In this document: positions 6,349 to 9,219 of the stretch, piece by piece
Layout: each line of letters opens with the position of its first letter
How positions within the stretch are numbered: position 1 is the stretch's first letter
NCBI GenBank assembly: GCA_964516635.1
Contig: CAZEZY010000096.1
Location: 1 to 9,219 of the forward strand
Reading direction: 5' to 3'
DNA length: 9,219 bases
Origin: CAZEZY01 sp964516635
GTDB taxonomy: Bacteria; Pseudomonadota; Gammaproteobacteria; Burkholderiales; Burkholderiaceae_C
Program-made: the position numbers and the translations under genes
The notes under the pieces: model-generated
What the model was told of the DNA's origin: nothing
What the model saw: the letters and a program-made list of their open reading frames with translations, nothing else
The model's database searches: none

Positions 6349-7392
6349 TCAGGCGCGAACTTCGTACACGCCCAGTTTACGGTGCAGCGGCGACTCGTCG
6401 GCCATGAAGAGGAAAGCGGGCTGATCGGCACTCAGGTTGCGGAGCGTGACAGCGGTGTAGCCCGGGGCGCAGCAGGTGTCGGCTTCGACCAGGGTGAAGG
6501 CCTGGCCGGCGTCATCCACACTCACTTCGGCACGGCCTTCGATCTGGTGGAACACCTGCGCCGGCGATCGGGCGGGCAGACGCAGTGTCTGACCGGGTTT
6601 GAGCATCAGGGCGTAGAAGCCCAGGATGTTCTCGGCGTCTTCCCCGGTTTCGGGGTTGACGTAGGTGACCTGCACGCATGCCTGCGCCGGCTGGTCATCG
6701 GCCAGGGCCAGCAGGGCGGCGCGGGTGTCGGCCCAGGGGTAGCGCAGCATGGGGTAGCGTTTGTCGCTGCGCTGGAACACCGGGGTCGGCACCACACCGG
6801 CACGGGTCCAGGCCCGATCGCCACGGCCGGGTTGAACCTGCTGGCGCTCGCCGTTGATGTGGTAGCTGGCCTCCATGTAGTAGACCAGCGGCAGGTCGAG
6901 AACGTCCAGCCACACCACGGGCTCGGTGCCGTCGTGGCCGTGTTCGTGCCACAGGCCGGTGGGGGTGAGGATCAGGTCGCCCCGGCTCATCGGGCACTTT
7001 TCACCGTCCACGGTGGTGTAGGCACCTTCGCCTTCCACGATCATGCGCACCGCGTTGGGGGTGTGGCGGTGGCTGGGCGCCCATTCCCCCGGCAGCAGCA
7101 ACTGCATGCCCAGGTACATGGCGGCGCTGGCCTGCATTTTTTCCAGCCCGTGACCAGGGTTGGCCAGCACCAGCACTCGGCGCTCGGCCTTTTCAATCGG
7201 GGTCAGTTCGCCGGCTTTCAGCAGCAAAGGCTTGAGACTGGCATAGGGCCAGTGGGTGGCACGGGTCTGTCGCGTGGGCACATGAGGCGGCAGCACCCCG
7301 CGCAGGCTGGGCCACAGTGGCACCAGATTCAGCGCTTTGAGTTCGTCTCGGTAGTCCTGCGGCAGGTCTTCCAGTCGTCCCAGTTCTTGCAT
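6349..7392 (-). CDS. nagI: Gentisate 1,2-dioxygenase
   Basis: 347 residues. Fe(II)-dependent bicupin enzyme that opens the ring of gentisate (2,5-dihydroxybenzoate) between the carboxyl-bearing carbon and the neighbouring hydroxylated carbon, giving maleylpyruvate. Visible: a helical N-terminal part (RDELKALNLVPLWPSLRG), then cupin 1 with SHRHTPNAVRMIVEG, whose H108 and H110 are the expected first two iron ligands, and GLWHEHGHDG with H149 as the third (H151 nearby). WLDVLDLPLV follows. Cupin 2 spans roughly residues 235-345 (VFHQIEGRAEVSVDD, LFMADESPLHRKLG) and, as usual, lacks a full set of metal ligands. A strong Shine-Dalgarno GGAGA (7402-7398) sits 5 nt before the ATG at 7392. The start lies 12 nt after the nagX stop, so this is the second gene of the operon. 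Length and motifs fit the proteobacterial NagI/GtdA group. Confidence 0.96.
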   Translation of the reverse strand: MQELGRLEDLPQDYRDELKALNLVPLWPSLRGVLPPHVPTRQTRATHWPYASLKPLLLKAGELTPIEKAERRVLVLANPGHGLEKMQASAAMYLGMQLLLPGEWAPSHRHTPNAVRMIVEGEGAYTTVDGEKCPMSRGDLILTPTGLWHEHGHDGTEPVVWLDVLDLPLVYYMEASYHINGERQQVQPGRGDRAWTRAGVVPTPVFQRSDKRYPMLRYPWADTRAALLALADDQPAQACVQVTYVNPETGEDAENILGFYALMLKPGQTLRLPARSPAQVFHQIEGRAEVSVDDAGQAFTLVEADTCCAPGYTAVTLRNLSADQPAFLFMADESPLHRKLGVYEVRA

Positions 7393-7397
7393 GTTGG

Positions 7398-7402
7398 TCT
7401 CC
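7398..7402 (-). promoter_or_regulatory. Shine-Dalgarno of nagI
   Basis: GGAGA on the minus strand, 5 nt before the ATG at 7392, in the 12-nt gap after nagX. It shares the string CGGAGACCA with the nagX ribosome binding site. It fixes the nagI start. Confidence 0.75.
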
Positions 7403-7404
7403 GT

Positions 7405-8616
7405 TCAGCCTTGTTGCAGGCAGTTGCTCACGTTCCAGCTGTACAGCCATTCCATCGCATCATAGAAGCGATCCTGGCTGCGTCCTTTCCACAGGCTGTT
7501 GCGCACGAGACGCTCCACCCCGCTGGCGTGGTAGATGCGGCCCATTTCCCGGCTGCTCAACACGATGCGCGCGGTGCGGGGCACCCGGTTCTTCTGGTAC
7601 AGCGCCAGCGCCGCCGACCAGTCCTTGCCGGTCACACGCAAGGCCTCGCCCAGCGTCACGGCGTCTTCCATGGCCATGCAGGCCCCCTGGGCCATGTACT
7701 GGGTGGTGGGATGGGCGGCATCGCCCAGAATGCAGACCCGCCCGAAGACCCAGGTGTCGATCGGGTCCTTGTCGGCGGTGGCCCATCGCTTCCAGCTTTT
7801 GGGCAGGTCGATCAGTTGCCTCGCCTTGGGTGAAATCCCCTGGAAATAGCTCTCGACCTCCTCCTTGGAACCATCGGTCACGCCCCACTGTTCCTGCTGA
7901 CGGCTGTGGAAGGTCACCACCACGTTGTACTGCTCACCCCCGCGAAGCGGGTAATGCACCAGATGGCACTTGGGCCCGGCCCACAGGCTGGCGGCGTTCC
8001 ATCGCAGGTCTTCCGGAAAGTCGGCCTTGTCCACCACGGCCCGGTAGACCACATGCCCGGTCACGCGCGGGGGATCGTTCACATACTGGGTCCGCACCAC
8101 GCTCTTGCCGCCATCTGCCCCGATCAGGGCCTGGCCCACCCAGCGCTTGCCCGTCTGGTCGATGGCCGTGACGGTCCCGGCGGCTTCGTCCTGCTCGATC
8201 TGTTCGATCCGGGTGTTGGTGAAAAACGCCACCTGGCCGGTTTCCACCGCCCCCTCGAACAGGGAGAGGTGCACATCCGCGCGGTGAATCACGGCATAGG
8301 GGTTGCCAAAACGCTGCCGAAAGGCTTCCCCGGTCTCGATCTTGCCGATCTGGTATTCGTCGATGGCATCGTGCATCACCATGAAGTCGGTGTAGACCGC
8401 ACGCCCGCGGGCCTTGTCGCCCACGCCCAGGGCGTCAAAGGCATGAAAGGCGTTGGGGCCCAGCTGGATGCCGGCACCGATTTCACCGATTTCGGGCGCC
8501 TGCTCGAAAACCTGCACCTGAAAGCCCTGGTTGACCAGGGCCAGGGCGGCGGCCAGTCCACCGATACCGCCGCCAGCCACAAGCACGGGCAGCTGCTGAG
8601 AGGAAGAAGGATGCAT
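7405..8616 (-). CDS. nagX: 3-hydroxybenzoate 6-monooxygenase (FAD-dependent group A hydroxylase)
   Basis: 403 residues. A single-component flavoprotein that uses NAD(P)H and O2 to hydroxylate 3-hydroxybenzoate to gentisate, making the substrate of the next gene. Visible: the FAD dinucleotide fold VLVAGGGIGGLAAALAL (GGGIGG at 15-20), the ALIGADGGKSVVR motif (D168-G169) of flavin hydroxylases that contact both FAD and NAD(P)H, and CILGDAAHPTTQYMAQGA (G298-D299) binding the FAD ribityl chain. PKCHLVHYPLRGGEQYNVVV and the WLYSWNV tail resemble, from memory, the Rhodococcus 3-hydroxybenzoate 6-hydroxylase. The start is the ATG at 8616, backed by GGAGA (8627-8623) 6 nt upstream. An upstream in-frame extension of 27 codons would run through the promoter and was rejected. 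Salicylate-type hydroxylases share the fold, so the substrate call rests mainly on context and similarity. First gene of the operon, divergent from the marR gene. Confidence 0.9.
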   Translation of the reverse strand: MHPSSSQQLPVLVAGGGIGGLAAALALVNQGFQVQVFEQAPEIGEIGAGIQLGPNAFHAFDALGVGDKARGRAVYTDFMVMHDAIDEYQIGKIETGEAFRQRFGNPYAVIHRADVHLSLFEGAVETGQVAFFTNTRIEQIEQDEAAGTVTAIDQTGKRWVGQALIGADGGKSVVRTQYVNDPPRVTGHVVYRAVVDKADFPEDLRWNAASLWAGPKCHLVHYPLRGGEQYNVVVTFHSRQQEQWGVTDGSKEEVESYFQGISPKARQLIDLPKSWKRWATADKDPIDTWVFGRVCILGDAAHPTTQYMAQGACMAMEDAVTLGEALRVTGKDWSAALALYQKNRVPRTARIVLSSREMGRIYHASGVERLVRNSLWKGRSQDRFYDAMEWLYSWNVSNCLQQG

Positions 8617-8622
8617 GGGTGG

Positions 8623-8627
8623 TCTCC
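8623..8627 (-). promoter_or_regulatory. Shine-Dalgarno of nagX
   Basis: GGAGA on the minus strand, 6 nt before the ATG at 8616. It decides in favour of this start over codons further upstream, which would place the promoter and inverted repeat inside the gene. Confidence 0.75.
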
Positions 8628-8650
8628 GAATGGTGAAGCGAATGGCGAAA
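8627..8650. repeat. Tandem 12-bp direct repeat in the nagX leader
   Basis: Two adjacent 12-mers, 8627-8638 (CGAATGGTGAAG) and 8639-8650 (CGAATGGCGAAA), agree in 10 of 12 places. They lie between the predicted nagX transcription start and its Shine-Dalgarno. No function is evident; they could be a slippage duplication or a binding site. Confidence 0.6.
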
Positions 8651-8653
8651 ATC

Positions 8654-8676
8654 AGTACACTGACGATTAGTGTAGT
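8654..8676. promoter_or_regulatory. Inverted repeat, candidate MarR-family operator
   Basis: TACACT (8656-8661) and AGTGTA (8669-8674) form perfect 6-bp arms around a 7-bp spacer. With flanks, AGTACACT pairs with AGTGTAGT in 7 of 8 places. The centre-to-centre spacing of about 13 bp suits a small winged-helix dimer. The right arm is also the predicted nagX -10, so a bound repressor would block RNA polymerase. It lies between nagX and the marR gene. The symmetry is seen; binding is inferred. Confidence 0.55.
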
Positions 8677-8697
8677 CATGAATCGCCTGGTTTGCAA
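8669..8697 (-). promoter_or_regulatory. Candidate sigma70 promoter of the nagXIKL operon
   Basis: On the minus strand TTGCAA (8697-8692) is followed after exactly 17 bp by TACACT (8674-8669). Each hexamer matches the consensus in 4 of 6 bases. Transcription would start near 8662, giving a leader of about 46 nt that holds the tandem repeat and the nagX Shine-Dalgarno. Confidence 0.5.
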
Positions 8698-8742
8698 GCA
8701 CCTGGGTCTGGCTGTGCAACAAAATCCCCTAGACTGCTGCTT

Positions 8743-9219
8743 ATGCCTGAAACGCCTTCAGTGAATCCCACCGAGCTCAACCGCCTGCCGGGTCATGCGA
8801 TCCGGCGGCTGCACCAGATTTCCGTGGGCATCTTCCATCAGGAGCTGGAAACCCTCAACCTCACGCCGCTGCAGTATGGCGCCCTCCTCACCGTTCGCGA
8901 CCAGCCAGGCACCGACCAGCGCAGCCTGGCCCGACTGATCGCCCTGGACACCTCGACCACAGCGGGCGTGGTGGATCGCCTGGAAGCACGCGGCCTGCTG
9001 GAGCGACAACACTCGCCACAAGACCGGCGGGTGCGTCTGCTCTTCCTCACCCGCAGTGGCCTCGAACTGCTGGCCGAAGCCGAGCCAGCGGTGACTCGAA
9101 CACAGGCCCTCATCCTCGCGCCGCTGAATGCGGCCCAGCAACGCACGTTCATGCAGTTGCTGCAGCGTCTGGTCGACGAAAACAACCGCTTCAGCCGCGC
9201 CCCGAGCGACGGACACTAG
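8743..9219 (+). CDS. MarR-family transcriptional regulator, probable repressor of the gentisate operon
   Basis: 158 residues, complete; the TAG is the last codon in the window. Winged-helix dimeric regulator. Visible: helix 1 with the dimer region (LPGHAIRRLHQISVGIFHQEL, in pieces about 15-36), LTPLQYGALLTV (40-51), the helix-turn-helix QRSLARLIALDTSTTAGVVDRLEARGLL (59-86, described by its ends), and the wing SPQDRRVRLLFLT with the family's DxR (D94, R96). A C-terminal helix follows (LLQRLVDENNRF). Divergent placement next to nagX suggests that it senses 3-hydroxybenzoate, gentisate or a close relative and represses nagXIKL. From memory, the equivalent gene in Polaromonas naphthalenivorans is nagR2, a negative regulator. 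I chose the ATG at 8743; a GTG at 8761 is an alternative, and the upstream extension to 8692 was rejected. No Shine-Dalgarno is seen. TAGACT (8730-8735) lies 7 nt before the ATG and may be a -10 for a nearly leaderless message. Confidence 0.92.
   Translation: MPETPSVNPTELNRLPGHAIRRLHQISVGIFHQELETLNLTPLQYGALLTVRDQPGTDQRSLARLIALDTSTTAGVVDRLEARGLLERQHSPQDRRVRLLFLTRSGLELLAEAEPAVTRTQALILAPLNAAQQRTFMQLLQRLVDENNRFSRAPSDGH

Noticed and set aside
5611..7833. A 740-codon open frame on the plus strand, opposite nagK, nagI and nagX
   Set aside because: It is rich in His, Gly, Val and Gln with no domain, as expected for the antisense of GC-biased genes; the minus strand carries three well-recognised enzymes with clear motifs.
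8617..8697. Upstream in-frame start for nagX, adding 27 residues with a hydrophobic stretch that looks like a signal anchor
   Set aside because: This class of hydroxylase is cytosolic, the extension runs through the promoter and inverted repeat, and the ATG at 8616 has a good Shine-Dalgarno.
8692..8719. TTGCA ... TGCAA pair as a second operator for the marR gene
   Set aside because: Arms of 5 bp with an 18-bp spacer are weak, and the flanks do not extend the symmetry.
8692..8742. Upstream in-frame start for the MarR gene, adding 17 residues
   Set aside because: The added residues resemble no MarR N-terminus and would cover the nagX -35 and any marR promoter; the ATG at 8743 gives a normal family length.
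1..9219. CRISPR arrays, transposons, toxin-antitoxin or defence genes, tRNAs
   Set aside because: Looked for across both strands; no regularly spaced repeats, transposase motifs, tRNA-like cloverleaves or defence domains were seen.

Overview
The window looks like chromosomal DNA of a betaproteobacterium, most likely in or near the Comamonadaceae (Hydrogenophaga, Acidovorax or Polaromonas type). This rests on high G+C, strong G/C bias at third codon positions, a tsaB-rimI-family 4 uracil-DNA glycosylase run, and a gentisate cluster whose gene content and order (marR / nagX-nagI-nagK-nagL) match, from memory, the small nag cluster of Polaromonas naphthalenivorans. Genes are packed tightly. I see no tRNA, rRNA, insertion sequence, CRISPR array or phage gene, and no stretch over 300 bases lacks a gene.

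Layout. (1) 1-405, plus strand: the 3' end of an oligopeptide/dipeptide ABC transporter ATPase, convergent with the next block. (2) 452-2932, minus strand: a housekeeping operon read from right to left. It holds a 76-codon uncharacterised gene, tsaB (tRNA t6A synthesis), rimI (protein N-acetyltransferase) and a family 4 uracil-DNA glycosylase. The first three are joined by ATGA stop/start overlaps. (3) 2966-4393, plus strand: dacB (PBP4-type D-Ala-D-Ala carboxypeptidase/endopeptidase), divergent from the 76-codon gene across only 33 bp. (4) 4395-4931, minus strand: a stand-alone GGDEF-domain protein with a ruined active site but an intact RxxD inhibitory-site motif. (5) 4962-8616, minus strand: a catabolic operon nagX-nagI-nagK-nagL that takes 3-hydroxybenzoate to gentisate, maleylpyruvate, fumarylpyruvate, and then fumarate plus pyruvate. 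(6) 8743-9219, plus strand: a divergent MarR-family regulator, the likely repressor of that operon.

How it fits together. The aromatic block is a self-contained 3-hydroxybenzoate/gentisate module. The 126-bp gap between nagX and the marR gene carries a recognisable promoter for nagX (TTGCAA, 17 bp, TACACT). Its -10 is one arm of an inverted repeat, a natural repressor site. Gaps inside the operon are 10-24 bp, and nagX and nagI share the same Shine-Dalgarno context.

Most interesting observations. The dacB/76-codon-gene divergent region is a near-perfect palindrome in which two GATAAT -10 elements each sit exactly 6 nt before an ATG. This predicts two mutually exclusive, leaderless transcripts. 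A similar geometry appears before the GGDEF gene and, more weakly, before the marR gene. The GGDEF protein looks like a c-di-GMP sensor rather than an enzyme and sits at the tail of the aromatic operon. I found no defence system or wholly new multigene system here.
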